From the NCBI GenBank assembly GCA_930367205.1, contig OV884014.1:111055138-111119137 (forward strand): a DNA stretch of 64,000 nucleotides, read 5' to 3'. Source of the stretch: Acanthosoma haemorrhoidale (lineage: Eukaryota; Arthropoda; Insecta; Hemiptera; Acanthosomatidae). Position numbers and translations under genes: made by a program. Under the pieces are notes generated by a model. It worked only from the letters and a program-made list of their open reading frames with translations, was not told the DNA's origin and searched no databases. This document shows, piece after piece, positions 39,701 to 53,435 of this stretch; positions within the stretch are counted from its first letter, which is position 1; each line of letters begins with the position of its first letter.

Positions 39701-40943
39701 TTTACCCAATCATAGTATTATTCAACAACATACTTTTGACTCGCCAACGATTATTGGAAACGGCTTGATAATAAAAATGAAATGTAGAAGGATATTTTGC
39801 ACTCTTTGCGATATTTAATATACATAAACATTCTTCAAAATAACAAATATTACATTTGGATGCTGAATATTATGGATAAGAAATTTTTGCCTTGAAATTG
39901 AATAAATTTAAATCATAATTGAATTTATGATAAAATAACTGATTTATTTAAATGCTACTACAAATTAAATGAAATGAAATGATGGATATGATTACATTAG
40001 ACTTATAAACTAAATATTAATTTAAATTGTCTCTTACGTAATTTTACACATTGTTGGTGTAGAATTTCTCTTGAAGCAAGACAGCCAGGCTATCGTCAGA
40101 GTTTCCCGCAAGCCTCTGTTCTCCTCCGCATCTTCTTACTTCTCAAAAACTGATCTCCTCTATGCCTTCTCTGCAAGCACCCGTATTCAATCCAGTGTAA
40201 AAAGGGTTTTATAGCCATTACTAAAAGTATCTTTTCACGCCTCCCTTTTGTACACGCTTCCAACCGAGGGATTTTATGATTTGTTTTCTCTGTATCTGCT
40301 AAAAACCTATCGTGTTCCTTGGTGAACTAATGGGTGTTTATTTCTTGGCTGTCAATTTGTTGGCCCTAAAAAGCAGTACTTTTTTCGACCCCTGACAAAG
40401 ACACTCATAAGCTACAGTAAATTTACATATCTTATTTCTATTATATTATAAATTGTATGTTATTTGGTGAGCTAAACATATAACTATTCATTTGTTCCAG
40501 TTGAGCTGTCCTTTTAAACCATTAGCCTAGTCAATATGTGATAATCTCTTTAGTTGGTTTCGAACATCCCCTGGAAATTTGCCAGAATGACAATTTTTCA
40601 AAGGGGGCTACAATATAGTCAATTTAAAAACGAGCAGGGTATTAAAAATTGGCAAGGCTTCTAGGTTAATTAGCGCTGGCTCAGTTGGAAACAGTGCCTA
40701 ACTGGAGATGAGGATGTCCAGGCTTCAAATGCCCGCCCTGTCACTATACTTTTTATAATATAATATTTTCTTGCCTGTTTCAGGTTTTTGACAACGTTCA
40801 AGTCACTTCGTCTGTTCGATATCAGTTTCTGTGATCAAATTCAGGAGGAGCTTGTGGAGGAATGGCGACTACAGTTCCCCCATGTCTCAATCAAGCGCTC
40901 TTTCCAGAGTGACGGAGTTCCATCACCATTCCAGCACTACTAG
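27770..40943 (+). CDS. FBXL4: F-box and leucine-rich repeat protein 4 (FBXL4), 13 coding exons, complete
   Basis: Coding exons: 27770-27979, 28062-28155, 28243-28438, 29324-29480, 30379-30435, 31990-32121, 32822-32947, 33265-33389, 34522-34631, 36377-36538, 37325-37490, 38970-39161, 40784-40943. All have AG/GT borders and compatible phases; they total 1887 nt (628 aa; the human protein is about 621). Residues 1-219 match the conserved FBXL4 N-terminal region (DFSSQYGS, RTYGKWWEQ, SQDYI, YYTELDAI). The F-box lies at about 276-320 (FDLLPDETILRVFSFLDL), followed by leucine-rich repeats (LDLSWCGN, LDLYRTHIE, LEEVDLGWC, LFDISFCDQI) to the C terminus. FBXL4 is the substrate receptor of an SCF ubiquitin ligase at the mitochondrial outer membrane that lowers BNIP3/NIX and restrains mitophagy. 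An acceptor 4 nt before the ATG (27764-27765) implies an upstream noncoding exon that I could not place. The N-terminal hydrophobic stretch of the human protein is missing here. Confidence 0.95.
28985..29085 (-). repeat. tRNA-derived SINE head in FBXL4 intron
   Basis: The reverse complement reads CCCCGTAGTCTAGTAATTAG (A box) and AGTCCCAAGTTTGATCGCTG (B box), then an A/T-rich tail. Lies in the intron before the exon at 29324. Confidence 0.5.
40672..40765 (+). repeat. tRNA-derived SINE head in FBXL4 intron
   Basis: GCTGGCTCAGTTGGAAACAG (A box) and CCAGGCTTCAAATGCC (B box), then an AT tail. It ends about 20 bp before the last FBXL4 exon, so it supplies part of the branch-point and pyrimidine-tract region. 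Confidence 0.5.
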
Positions 40944-42464
40944 TTCCGTTGACATTCGTCAACCCGAACATTGATATTATTACATTGGGGAAATGGTTAA
41001 ATGATGTGCTTAATGCATTCGATGAATAATATCTGGTAGCTACTCCACCAGGTGATCGGGATAATAGATATTTTGCTGAACGTTTGCTGGCCATGACTTA
41101 CTCTGATTAGGCCAATAATTTGGGCCATTCCTATACTCTCGTTAAATGTGATACCTAAATCACATGTCGTTGTGATGGTTAAGTTAATTATTTTTGTTGG
41201 CTTTATGTTAAGACTGAGCTATAATTAAATGCTGATTGTTGAAAAAAAAATAATATATCAATTGTATGGCCTTTGCCCTAAACATGTTTCTTTGAATTTC
41301 CTTTTTGAAGCGGAAGACAATGTTTTAAATAGAAATGAAATAGATGCAATTTTAATGAGCTCATTCAAAAGTATACTTTAAACCATATAATTTAAAATTT
41401 TACCTGTTACTTGTTAAAAATTGTAACAAAGCAAACTGATAAGTTGATTGTACCACATTTATGGGGTTTACACCATTATGTAAGCCCATTTCGGGTACAA
41501 ACAACCTTCATTAATCTCAGTATTGCCAATAGTTTCAAATTCTATGAAAAATATTAATAATATTAGAATCTAATTATGATCTATCAGCACATTGACATGT
41601 GTTGGTTCTACTTCTTTATTGAAACTTTATATTTCATCCCCTTATATATTAATAAAGTGAATTTAATTGCGATGCATTCAGTCACAATGAAACTCATTTA
41701 CAATATAAAATGTGTTGATTATAACATTCATTTCAGTATTTTCCTTTTAATGTTATCTAGTTATTATTACTGATCTCCATAGTGATGCTTCTTCTTTCTA
41801 TAAAATCTTTTTACAGTTTTTAATGAAAGTTTTATAATTATTACTTTTTAGTTTTGGTACTTGTAAAGAGTTTTCTTTAGTAAGCAACATGTGATAATTG
41901 GAAAAAGAAAAATAACTTAAAAAAGACATGAATTTCTCTTTAAGATAAATACAAAATATCATATTTATATTTTTAATTTGTTCCAATAGCTGATGCTTTC
42001 AGATCTCAGGCAATTTATTGTCAAACAATTGGTATTTAAAAAAAAATTCTTTTTATGTATATTTATTGTTACTTGTTTTCATTGATTATTCTTTTTTATT
42101 ATAAAAAAGTATTAATTTGAATGCTGTGTAAGTGAGTTATTACTGTTTTAATTTTTTGTATTTTGTCTTTATTTAAGACAATATTCATACTGTATGGTAA
42201 TTGTATATATATAAAGTATACTGTTAGTGTCAAAGGTATTTGGATCCTGAAATATCTTTAATATAAATGAATCCATGACGCACCCCATCATGAAGATCTG
42301 GTGGCTACCGAAGGTTTGATTCCTTAGTTAGTAGGTGGCACCTGGTTATTTAATATGGTTCAGTCCCTGTTCTTGATTCTTAACATTTGGGGGTTCTCTA
42401 TTTGAAATAATTAGCTTGCACAACTTCAAAATTGTCATTTAACCACAATACTCACCTTTGGGTC

Positions 42465-42535
42465 ACTAAATATGGGACTTAAACCTAGATGGGGCCCTCT
42501 TCAACCACTTACTACCATTGAGGGGGATACTGTTT
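42465..42535 (-). repeat. tRNA-like SINE fragment
   Basis: The reverse complement reads TGGTAGTAAGTGGTTGAAG and AGGTTTAAGTCCC at A/B-box spacing. Degraded copy between FBXL4 and TRABD. Confidence 0.35.
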
Positions 42536-44589
42536 TGAACTCTGGATTTGTCAGGAAATTCAGCTAATCAAAGAATTCTGCAACAAATGAACACATCCTG
42601 TTGGCAGATCAAAGTCTTTGTATAACTCATGATTTCTCCGCTGATGGAATGATGTATATCGGATCACTTCTGTAAGTATCCCCCGTTCTGAAACTACCTA
42701 CTGTCTAGCACCAGCTGGTATTTATTGGCCACCTCACTATATTAAATCTATATATTTGGTTTTGTCCCAACAGGTAACCTTTCCAATACCTAAGGTCTTA
42801 ACAATGCATATTCCATCTTTACTATTTAACTAGGTATTCATTTTAAAATTAAATTAAATCGGTCTTAAAATTATCGTTACAGGTGCTGATCCATATTCCC
42901 CATAATAAAGTTCAGTCTGCCAGCCTCAGGCAGTCCTTGCTTAGGGTGACTTTCTACTGTGTTTAACTTCAGCAATTAACTTTTTCAAAGGCACTTCTGT
43001 TAATATAAGTGGTACTTGGCCGAGGCTGTGAACCCTTTTCTTTTATATCTAATTCTTCAGCAATCTGTGTGACGGAACAGTCTCCCTTCTCTGACCGTAG
43101 CTTTCCTACTTTCTCTCCATAAAAAAAAATTAACTTACAAAAAATATTTATTCTACACTAAAGAAATACTGAATTTTGTCGTGCTAAACGGGAGAAATTC
43201 ACTGTTTAACAACTAAATTATGAATTGAAAGATTATTATTACAACTGAACCAATAATTTTGGCTGGTATATATTTTTGTATTTTAAGAGTTGTACTGTGT
43301 TTTAATGTTAAAAGTATTTTTTTTAATTCAGTACAATAAATACTTTAGTTAGAAGGCCTATTAATTTAAAGAAAAACTCATAAAAAAATAAAATTACAAG
43401 GTTTTCCCTATACTTTTGACCCTGACTATATATATATATACAAATATCTAAGAAATTGCTTATATGTAATCTATCTATAAATATATATATTGTATTTTTT
43501 ATTAATAAATATCTATTTCGTATATTTTATTTTATTTATTCATTTGATTGTTTTATTATCATTGTCTTTGGGGATTTACAATAATGTTTATCCAAACCCA
43601 TGAATTACTTACCTCCTTGGTCCTTTCAGGCAGGTATCAAATATACAGAACTATCAAAAGATACACTCTCCCAATGGTGTGCATAACAGAAAAAAAAAAA
43701 CCATAGGCCTAATAACCCACTTAAATACGCGGAGATCTCTACCACATATGCTGCTACCCCATTTAGCATCTTTTGTGAACTGTGTCTACTAGTAAATTAA
43801 ATGGCACTGCCGAAACACTACAGCTGTCATATGTCCACACTAGCAAAAATATTATAATAGTTTTGGATTCTCTCAGTGCATTAAAAGGATTAAACAGTAT
43901 GAACTCAGGCAACCCCACCGTTTTAGAAGTACATGAATAAATTATATAGCTTAAGCAGTTTATTAAAAGGAAAGGTGGCACTATTATTACCAGGGTGTGG
44001 TCGTGACCTATTAAATAAAGCAGAAGTTAGTATCCTGCCCTCTTTAATCCCAAGATACACAAACGATGGCAATCAGTGTGGGATGGAAGCCCACCCAGTA
44101 ACTTAATAAAACAAGCTGTACAATCATGGAATACCTCAAATATTCAGTTGGATGGACCTTCCTGGAGATAGGCCATTCTTGAACCAGCAACTTGTTAAAA
44201 GTGTAACAATACCCTGACCATAACCCCTGCCTATTGCTCAATATTCATCAGAATCAAGAAAATGAAAACCCTCCAGACATCCAATAGCACTAGGAAATGC
44301 TAGAATTCACACCAGTATCAGTTTTGAAATTTCTCTAAAAACAAAAAAAGAAAATTGAAAAAGTTTGAAGACCGTAATTAGTGAAGTAGACTAGATTGAT
44401 CTTGGTGTCTTAAAATCCTCCCAGGCTCACGCTGTCAAGCAATGTTCAATTTGTCTTTTATTTTCGAATTTTTTTGACAGCCATACTGACCAAAGGGTTT
44501 TACGGCTTAAAGATCTTTATTAAATATCTTAAATTATAAAGGCTTCAATCTAATCATAACTATTGACAATAAATAATAAAGTGATTAGC

Positions 44590-44865
44590 ATACTTAGCAC
44601 TGTAGTGAAGAATCATTACACCGAAAACGAGACCTGAAGGTTGAATCTTTAACTGAGGCATACTCCAAAATGAATTGTGCCGAGTAAACTAAGAGTTCAT
44701 AGTTAGCCGTGAACTTAGATTTAAATAACTTTATTTACTATATAATAATAATATAAGTAAGTACCGCCTATAAAAAGGCGGTAGATTTTCATCAAATTTA
44801 TTTTTGGGCGAAGTTTCCGAGTATCCGAGTTGAGGGCACTACCTACTGAACTAGCCTAAATGTGA
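44590..44865. repeat. Two degraded tRNA-like SINE fragments upstream of TRABD
   Basis: Plus strand at about 44595-44655: TTAGCACTGTAGTGAAG, then GAAGGTTGAATCTT. Minus strand at about 44805-44865: CTAGTTCAGTAGGTAGTGCC, then CGGAAACTTCGCCC and an A-rich tail. Both have A/B-box-like spacing. Confidence 0.35.
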
Positions 44866-45380
44866 GCCCGATGTGAATTCTATGTTGTCAAATCCTTATA
44901 AAGACCTTAAGTAAGCAATGTTAGAGCATTGCTCTGTAGACATCGGGAACACAAATCGACCCTTACTTCAAGTTAGCGAGGGTTAGTAGTGTGCCGAAGA
45001 GATCCATAATGCCATATTGTACTACAAGACACTCACTCGTTCATATTAGCTTTAATGTAGAGACTGGGTTTTGGAGAGGTCCCCGGATACTGCTAGAGTT
45101 TCTTTGGCTAATAATATTTCGTAGTAGTGGGACCCTTTACTACATCGAAACTTGACTACGCATAACTTTGGTTAATTTATTAAGCTTTATACTCTTTGGC
45201 GTTAGATCTCTATGGAATTGACAATCATCTCCAGGCCACCTCCTCTTATTTAATTCTAACTTGAAAGCTGTTCCTGTGAATATATTTAGATTACCTGTAT
45301 TGAATGCATATGAATATTATATAAATACCAAATTAAATTATTTATGATTTCTGAAAGTTTTTTATCGTTAAATTTCTAAC

Positions 45381-48300
45381 ATGGGTGGTGAAGATAGTGA
45401 AAGAAACATTACAGAGGGCAATGTCAAAAAGGAAGAAGTAAGGAGCCCAGTTCAGCCTGTTGAAATAAATGCTGTTCAGAAAGGTAACCAATTATTGGTT
45501 AATTGTGTTTTAATGGAACTGTCCCTTTAAAAAGAAGTTTATGTGTTCTGTGTTTGTATTCAGATGATACTATACAGGTATTTGATGCTAATTTACCAAA
45601 AACAGTAACCCTCCTTCATGGACCGAATGGGTCCAAGCTGTATTTGGTTGGAACTGCCCATTTTAGCTTAGAAAGTCAGGAGGATGTCGGAAAAGTAATT
45701 TTACGATTCTTCATGGTACATTAATTGAAATTACAAAACTATGAGATGTAATGTTGAAAGTATTCTTTTTTAGGTTATCAGTACAGTCAAACCACACATA
45801 GTTGTGGTGGAATTGTGCAGGTCACGAAGCAGTATTCTGAGATTAGACGAAAAGACACTCGAGGAAGAAGTTTGTAATCTTTCTTTTGGTAAGAATACAA
45901 ATTAAAATATTTGGTTTCACTGCGGTGAGTCATGTTTTAATCACTTATCATTATATTTGTTGATAAGGGTATGATACAGATTTCTCTCAAAGCTTCTCCA
46001 CCCTTTTGGGAAATGTATTTTTTCTTTGAAGCTCTACGATTGGACACCATTGATCTATGTGTCAGTATTCATTAGTTTGATGCTTTGTAGTGTGAATGAG
46101 GCTATTTTTGGGGGGAACTCTAAAAAACCAGGATTAAATACAAGAGAATATGTAACTGGCATCCACAATACTAAAAATAAATGACTGAGCATACTGTTTT
46201 AAATATACTAATTAATTAATAATTTTAATAAATGTATTATTTAGTTATGAATTCTGTCAAAAGAACTCTTAATCTTAGGATCTTTATCGAAGATTGATAC
46301 TTGTTACGAACGCATCCTCCATGCTATAAGTGAAAGCTGTGTATTTTGAAACTTCATAAAGTACACCATCAATTAAAGGCTTATTTAGGAAAATTTACAT
46401 TTATTTTATTTTTCCAAAAAACCTATTCACAGAATTACTTAGTCATTACCTCGTCAAGTGCCTGATGCTATGGGGCTGTCTTAATCTCTTTGTTCTTTGC
46501 CTAACCTCGCCTCCTAAGCCATGTTAGTATCATACTTTTTAAACGTTATTTGCAAACATGCTTCCCATCGTCATTCACTACCCTCTCACTCTGGCTTTGT
46601 ATGTTTTTCTTACTATACTATCTCCTCATTCATTTTTACTATTCATAATTTTTTTCACTAAAAATTGAAGTACATCCTAATCATATTCTATTATGTATTT
46701 GGTTAATAAAAGGGATTATTCAAAAATCAATTCAATTTTGTTAATTCATAATGATCTCCATTTGCCTATCCTATGCTTGTCCTTAAATCCTCAAATTACT
46801 CAAAAACTTATCACCTCATTAATTCTTAAATTTTCTCCAACTCCATTTATCATGGTTTAAAAGAAGTGGTATAAAAGCTTATATTAAGTCCCAATTCAAG
46901 TGCCAAATTTGGCTTAGTTACTGTATGAACCGTTATATTGATCTGATACGGGTTGCACACTCGCTATACATTTTAATTACTTATACTCCGTTCCTGGTCA
47001 TTGAATAATAAGCTGTAAATGTAATGAAGTAATTTATTAGCCTCGAAAAATGAATTTTATGTGAAATGATAACCAGGAATAAAACTAATAATTAATAATT
47101 GACTTTATGGAATAAATGGCCGTAGAAATGGTTTTAATGATCGATTAAAAAATATTGTTTACCTAATGTTTGTTAATAGTCGACGTCTTCTATATTCTTG
47201 AGGTAGGCATCTGAAGGGGCCTGCTGACGTTGACTTATATATTCATAGGTTACCCCCTCTTTATTTTTAGTGGTACTGGGGTCTCGTTCACTTTTACTGG
47301 CCCCACGTTTATTTATGTCTTTAATGGGTCAGTGTCGCTTTGTGGAAAAGTTCCTTTTGTACACACCCTCCGCTTGATTTAGGTATAAACCACCCTGGGC
47401 CCAATTTCCCGTTGGCTTTTTGATGTAGAGTTAACTTAAAGAGTCAATTTCAGTTCTTTTGTTGTATCCCATGCGGGCGGCATTTGTTGATATTAGAAAT
47501 AAATTGTTTTTTTAATTTTTAATATTGAGTCACCTGAGATGGGTATATGGATATATATACATATACTTTTCACAAATGAAAATATCTAAGTTAAGCTGAT
47601 TTACCCCACAGTGTACTTTACAATTAGTTTGTATTTATTTTTGTTTTAATAGTAAGAGTTAGTATTAGGTTTAGTTCATTGATAATTTATTAATAACTTC
47701 CAAGTGATCAAAAAATATTATTAATTACAAGACATAAATAATAATTTTATGACTAATTTAGATTTAAATAAACTTTTATTTATTTTAATTCTAGTTTTGA
47801 ATTGTTAACTTACATTTAAAATTTGTTTGTTTCAAATAGCCAAAATGAGAGAAATTGTAAAAGAACAGGGATTCCTTCAGGGGATGATGAATATCTTGCT
47901 TTTAAGTGTGTCAGCTCAGCTGACTAAGGACCTTGGTATGGCACCCGGCGGAGAGTTCAGGAGGGCATTTCAAGAAGTAATGATTTTATTTTTCTTCAGT
48001 AAAATAAATGAATTTAACTTAAGCAAATTTAAATATTTTTTTTTTTACTCTGGTGTACATATATTAATCTGTTCTTGTGAAACATATGTAAAATTGGAAT
48101 TCGTTTCAATTTTAATGTTTTTTTTTTTTTTAATTTATGTATTAAACCTTACAGTAATTAACATTTTGTCCCCACTACATATACCTCCAAAAGTGTTTTG
48201 AATAACATGACATTCTAAATTAAATATTTTGTACCTGATTATTCATGCAGCACTTTAGTTATTCAAGTGAAGCTAATTAAGATTTTTGTTAGAGAAAGGG

Positions 48301-51300
48301 AATAATGGATTTTTGCCATAAATATCTCTGGCAATATGAGCCACAGAAAATTCAGGGAAAAGCTGGCAGAAGTTTCCATTGGAAATAAAAGAAACTTTAT
48401 TAAAAAAATGTATTCATATAGACCTGGGTACAAGAAACACAACATCTATATCAGGAATTTCTCTCGAGTCTTCTCCCCGCTGAAGATATTTTTGTAAAAT
48501 ATTGATCTAAGAATTACAATTTTTCTGATAGTCTGCTGATAAAATAGTGTGAAATTGGCAACGTGTTAAATTAGACCATTTTGTCATTGTCAAATAAGTT
48601 TGCTCAACACTCAATGTAAGACTGAATTCTTGCGAAGCTTTTAATCCCGAGGACTGTTTTTTTCAATTATAAAGATGCTCTGACTATCTTCTTCTGTTTT
48701 TGTTGTTTCTGAATTGCAGGGGATTAAAGAATGGATTAATGTTTTGTACAGATTTATGTTTGTATCCAGGGACAATGTCCGTTTTTCTGTTTCGAATAGG
48801 GATTGTTGTCACCTGCGATCTAAAGTATTGTACCTGTTCAAATTTATAAGATCCAGATGTCACTTTTTGACCTTCTTGAACAGGGTTTTTAGTTGACACC
48901 GAATACGTTGTTTTGCCTTCATTAACCATCCTTTCCCGTCATTAAGTCGAGCCATATGACTGGTATACTTTATTCTTAAGACTGTATCACCTCCATACGT
49001 CAATTACTCAGGAAGAACTTTGTCAATACCCTGAACCTTCGAATTCTGGAGGCCCACTATTATCTTCCTCTTCTTTAGTTGGCGGTACTACTTCTTCCAC
49101 CAGGTAATTCCGGTCATACCATTATGTTTCACTATGGTGGAAATTCATCGTTTTAACAAATTTTAAACGTGTTGGGGCCCATTCATTCAAAATTGCTTGC
49201 CTCTCAATGAGGACATTTTGTTCTGTGTTTTTGACTGTTTGAATCACGATTTTTCACATCACGATAAAGTCCCCTGGCATCCTTTTTCTTTTTTTTCAAA
49301 TTCTTTTTTTTTTTTTATTCGAAACCAGGTTTCTTTCCAACATACGCTTCTCTTATGTCTGCATGTTTTAATTATTTCTTATGTTTTTTGCTCTAATTCT
49401 TAAATTTTTCTCCTGGGGCATCTTCTGGTTTCGTTGTTTTCCTTTAACTTGGCATCAAACTAATCTTGCTTATTCTTCACTGGACCAGGACCTGTTATTT
49501 CATTAGTACAGGTTATGGGACGTACCTTAAAACTTTCTAATTGGTTGAATCATTTGATTTTCTGCTATCGTAGAGCACAGTGGCATAAAAAAAATATATT
49601 ATTACCCCTTACTTATTTAATATTGTATGTACTATTAAGGACAGCCTCGCCCTTTGGGCTTACAAAAAATCTCTTTAAATAATAAAAAAAAAAATGTGGT
49701 AGACTACTAATCAACTTTCTTTATGTTTGTTGGGTAGGTAAAGAAAATACCTGGGGCTATGCTCCATTTTGGTGACCGCCCAATACATATAACCCTGAGC
49801 CGAGCACTAGCTGTGCTCTCCTGGTGGAAAAGGTTAAGGCTTACAGCTTCGCTGATATTCGAAAACCATACATTCACGTAAGTAATTTATACATGTATAC
49901 TCAGGGCGTACCCGTTTTTTTCCCTTGCTTGTTGGTAGGGCTAAAAGTTTTATTTCGTCGGGAAAACAAAGAACAACTAGTGAAAACAATTCTATTTGCT
50001 TATTCAGACCATGTCAGTGGTTTTCCTCAAAAGCTAATTAATTTTTTTATTTTTGTCTGTTTTTTACTCAAATCATGAATTGTTTTTTCTTTCGTTTTTG
50101 GGCCTGATGATTTTTTAGCCCTGCCGTTGCCACTTTTAATTGAAAATTTGATGAATTGGACATCCTCCTGGCCCCATGATTAAACGGTACCGAAATATAA
50201 AAGGATTGGGACATATTGTTTACATTTTTACATTGTTTCATGAAATCTTTAATCACTGTTAATACCCAAGCCACCCTACCAAAGCTTCATATTCTGAAAG
50301 TCAAGCCTAATCTCATAACCCTTGACACCTAAAGAATTTAGTATAAATAATTTTTTCATGAAATATCAACTTCACTTATTAATCGATTACACTGAAACCA
50401 AACATATTCTAATTATTAATTAAGAAAATTGAATAAATCTTATCACCAATAAATGTATATTTTTAAAATATGAAAAGATAGTGGACTCAGGGATAGCTAA
50501 CAACATCAGATAAATTACCCTTTACTCTATTGAAGCGAGTTTGTCATGTATATACATTATTTATAATTATTTAAATACACAAATGTAAATCACATAATAC
50601 TCAGAGGTGTATCAGTGTAATTACTGTTAAAAACAATAAATGACGTAGCTGCATCCTATATAGACAATTCAACTTTCTCTCCGTCACCAGAACTAGACTA
50701 GCTAGACTTCCTCGTGACGACCTTGACAGTGCACATTTTTTTTTTACAGGATCAAAGAAATTTCACGATACTGGTGGACTGCATTTATATTTTGCTTTGT
50801 TTGTATATTATTGCATTTTACTATTATCTTTACAATAATAACTGCTTAAAGTTGAATTTCACACTTCTAGGAAAGATGATGTTGAACAATTTAAAGAGTC
50901 TGACCTGCTCGCTTCACTTTTGAAGAAAATGTCGACTGAGTTTCCTGAGATCGGTGAGGTTTTTATTAGAGAGAGAGACCTGTACCTGACGTTCAGCCTT
51001 CAATCAGCGGTCTTGTGTTCTTTTAATAATCAGTCTGGTAAGTCAATTCACTACAATTTATATATTATTATTATTATTATCAAATTATATATTGTTATGT
51101 TTTTCATCTTTCTTGCTATTATTTTTTATTTTAATTATTCTTACCTTTATTTAATTTTACCTGAGGGTAAAGGTTCTGTTAATATGAAAAAGAATTTTGG
51201 TAAAAAGAAAACTGTTTAATTATAGAACTTTTTAAAAATTTTCAACAAGTACATCTGTGATACAAAATAAATTTTTATTATTTTACCTTATCATTATTCG

Positions 51301-53366
51301 CGACTGGCCAGATTTACTACTTTTCATGTCCCTTTCTATTGCATCAATTTTTCTTTGTTCTTCGGCGAATTTTCCTTTATTCCTCGTTTGTTCCTATTCT
51401 TTGCCATGCGGTTAGTGAAAAATCTGTTGTTATCACTTCAATCCTTTTTCTGAGAGAAAATTCTTCTTCCGTTCACTGTTCCTTTATGTTTAAACACCAT
51501 TTATCGTAAAAAATTCAAAGTTTCACCACATTTCTAATCTTAACTTAACAACTTTATCTCATGAGAAAAAAAAAAGAATTCCGCTAATACACCATATTCG
51601 TTTCTAAGTCCTTGTCCGTTCTCGCCTTCTTGATTTATTCATCCTTCTTTCTTCCAATGCCAGTTGTCTCATATTTTCAACTTTTCTTATTTCAAAGTTA
51701 TAACATTAAATACTTTAATTTAATCCTTGATATTATTTATACGACAAATATTAATATTAGACAGAACGGCAACAAATAATGTCCATCCCTTCATAATCAT
51801 GATCCACGGGTCATGTACCGCCCTTTTATGCCCGCTAATTTCAAATTCAAATCCTTGATTTCTTGCTTATTTGAATTCAAATCAAAGGCAACATCACAAC
51901 AATATTATATATTAGTTGATACGTTGAACTGTGATCTCATCAGCTGTGTGGTATCATTGTTTGTTGTTCTCAATAGGCTCGGAAGGAGGTCTATCTTTCT
52001 CAATCCACAGCTGTGATTGTTCTGTTGCTGGGATTGAGTTGAAATGCATTTGCAAATTAAGGTAAAAAAAAAGTCATCCCTACTTCATGCATCAGGTGAG
52101 ACTGGGAGGGGGACTTCCACCTACCTCTCTAGGCACATTAGTGAGATAAAGAATTTCAGGGCTTTAGTGAAATAATTGTTCAAATGATAAAAGCGCTCCA
52201 GTACGTCAAAACGAGAGCCCTTAGCTATAGAAAGGAGCCAAGGTTGAAGACTGAATTTAGGAAAGTAATGAGATTACAAAAATAACTAACAACTTCAATA
52301 AAGAGGGCGGGTTCATTTTGAACAACACTTCATAGCCCGTAATATATTCACAAACATGATGAAGACATATTAACCATTTGCTTGGAAGGGAGAAACTTGA
52401 TGGGAAAACTGAAAACTAGCTGTACCCTACGACAACTCCCCCCCCCCTTCAGCGAGCAATATGGATTTAGGAGGGAGATGTTTATCCAGGATGGATAAAA
52501 AACAAGGGAGCATATTGTTACAAGTGTGTTCTATATAAGTGTGATGCGAAAGGTAGGTTTAAATTTAAATGGATGGACCTAAATATTCAAGATTTATAAA
52601 ATTAATTAAGAAAAAAATAAGCAAAAAATAAATATAACCTGAATGTCAATCACTGGGTGAATGTTTTCATGCCTGCATTTGAACGTGCCACCAGATAACC
52701 AAACAAAATTTGCTTTCCCTTCTTGCCTTTTCTACCTCGTCTTCCCATTCCAGTTGCCGGGGGGCTGGATAACTCCCCGTTTTTTTTACACCGGGTCCTA
52801 AACTGACTAGCGGGAAAAGTGTGCAATACTAGGAGGTGAGGGGGGAATAGATTGGGTCATTACTCTCACCATGTTGATGTTGATGTCTTCTGCATAATCT
52901 TCAGACTGAGGACAGTGCCTCAGTGCGGGCCTCTGATACCGTCAGAATTGTTTATTTACCATCCATAATATTAAAATAAAAATAAATTAATTTAAGATGC
53001 TCATTGCCAGTTGAATTTCAGATGTTAGTGAGCCGACAGTAGCAGTTGGGGTTGTCGGGATAGGCCACACCCCAGGGATTAAGGAATTATGGATGACAGT
53101 AACAGATCAAGACGTCCAACCAATTTTAGTGTAAGTTAATTTTTGACTCGTGTCATTGATAGTGTTTTTTTTTTTTTATTTGAAAACAGAATTAGCTAAT
53201 ATTGTTATCTATTGTATCTGTTTACAGGGTCGAGCAGAAGAAAAGTAAAGGGATTGTGAAGAAGACTGTCATGATAGGTGTTGCTGCGATTGTCGGTTAT
53301 CAAATTTCCAAACGAGTTAACTTCAGATCTCTCTTTAATGGATTAGCGATATGGCTCAGACATTAA
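45381..53366 (+). CDS. TRABD: TraB domain-containing protein (TRABD), 8 coding exons, complete
   Basis: Coding exons: 45381-45483, 45564-45694, 45774-45888, 47840-47976, 49738-49877, 50871-51037, 53022-53130, 53228-53366. Phases are consistent and the total is 1041 nt (346 aa; human TRABD is about 376). The TraB/PrgY-type fold is marked by YLVGTAHFS at residues 61-69 (GTxH motif), VVVELCRSR at 88-96 with a conserved Glu, FGDRPI in exon 5, ERDLYLTFSLQSA in exon 6 and GIGHTPGI at 277-284 with the second conserved His. Family members are membrane-linked and resemble Tiki-type metalloproteases; the substrate of TRABD is not known to me. Residues about 314-328 (TVMIGVAAIVGYQIS) form a hydrophobic C-terminal segment, followed by a basic stretch, that could be a tail anchor. 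The Met at 45381 is the first in-frame start after the AT-rich 5' flank. It lies 4.4 kb downstream of FBXL4 on the same strand. Confidence 0.94.
45889..47839 (+). other. Longest early TRABD intron
   Basis: About 1.95 kb between exons 3 and 4. AT-rich; no recognisable element or nested gene. Confidence 0.6.
50683..50733 (-). mobile_element. Short LTR-like fragment in a TRABD intron
   Basis: The reverse complement reads CTGTCAAGGTCGTCACGAGG then TCTAGTTCTGGTGACG, matching the start of the TGTCGGGTCGTCAC family. It lies about 140 bp upstream of the TRABD exon at 50871. Confidence 0.4.
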
Positions 53367-53435
53367 TTACGACAAAGCATCCGAACTGTGCCGATATACA
53401 AATTATGTTAACACAAGCATTCCAACCATTTAAAA

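Larger units (their letters stand above)
40944..45380. other. FBXL4 3' flank and TRABD 5' flank
   Basis: AT-rich, with degraded SINEs at 42.5 and 44.6-44.9 kb. No convincing poly(A) site for FBXL4 could be chosen among several AT-rich candidates. No further gene seen. Confidence 0.5.

Noticed and set aside
51813..52016. 67-codon frame in a TRABD intron
   Set aside because: Not in phase with neighbouring exons, and the TRABD exons before and after already join in phase.
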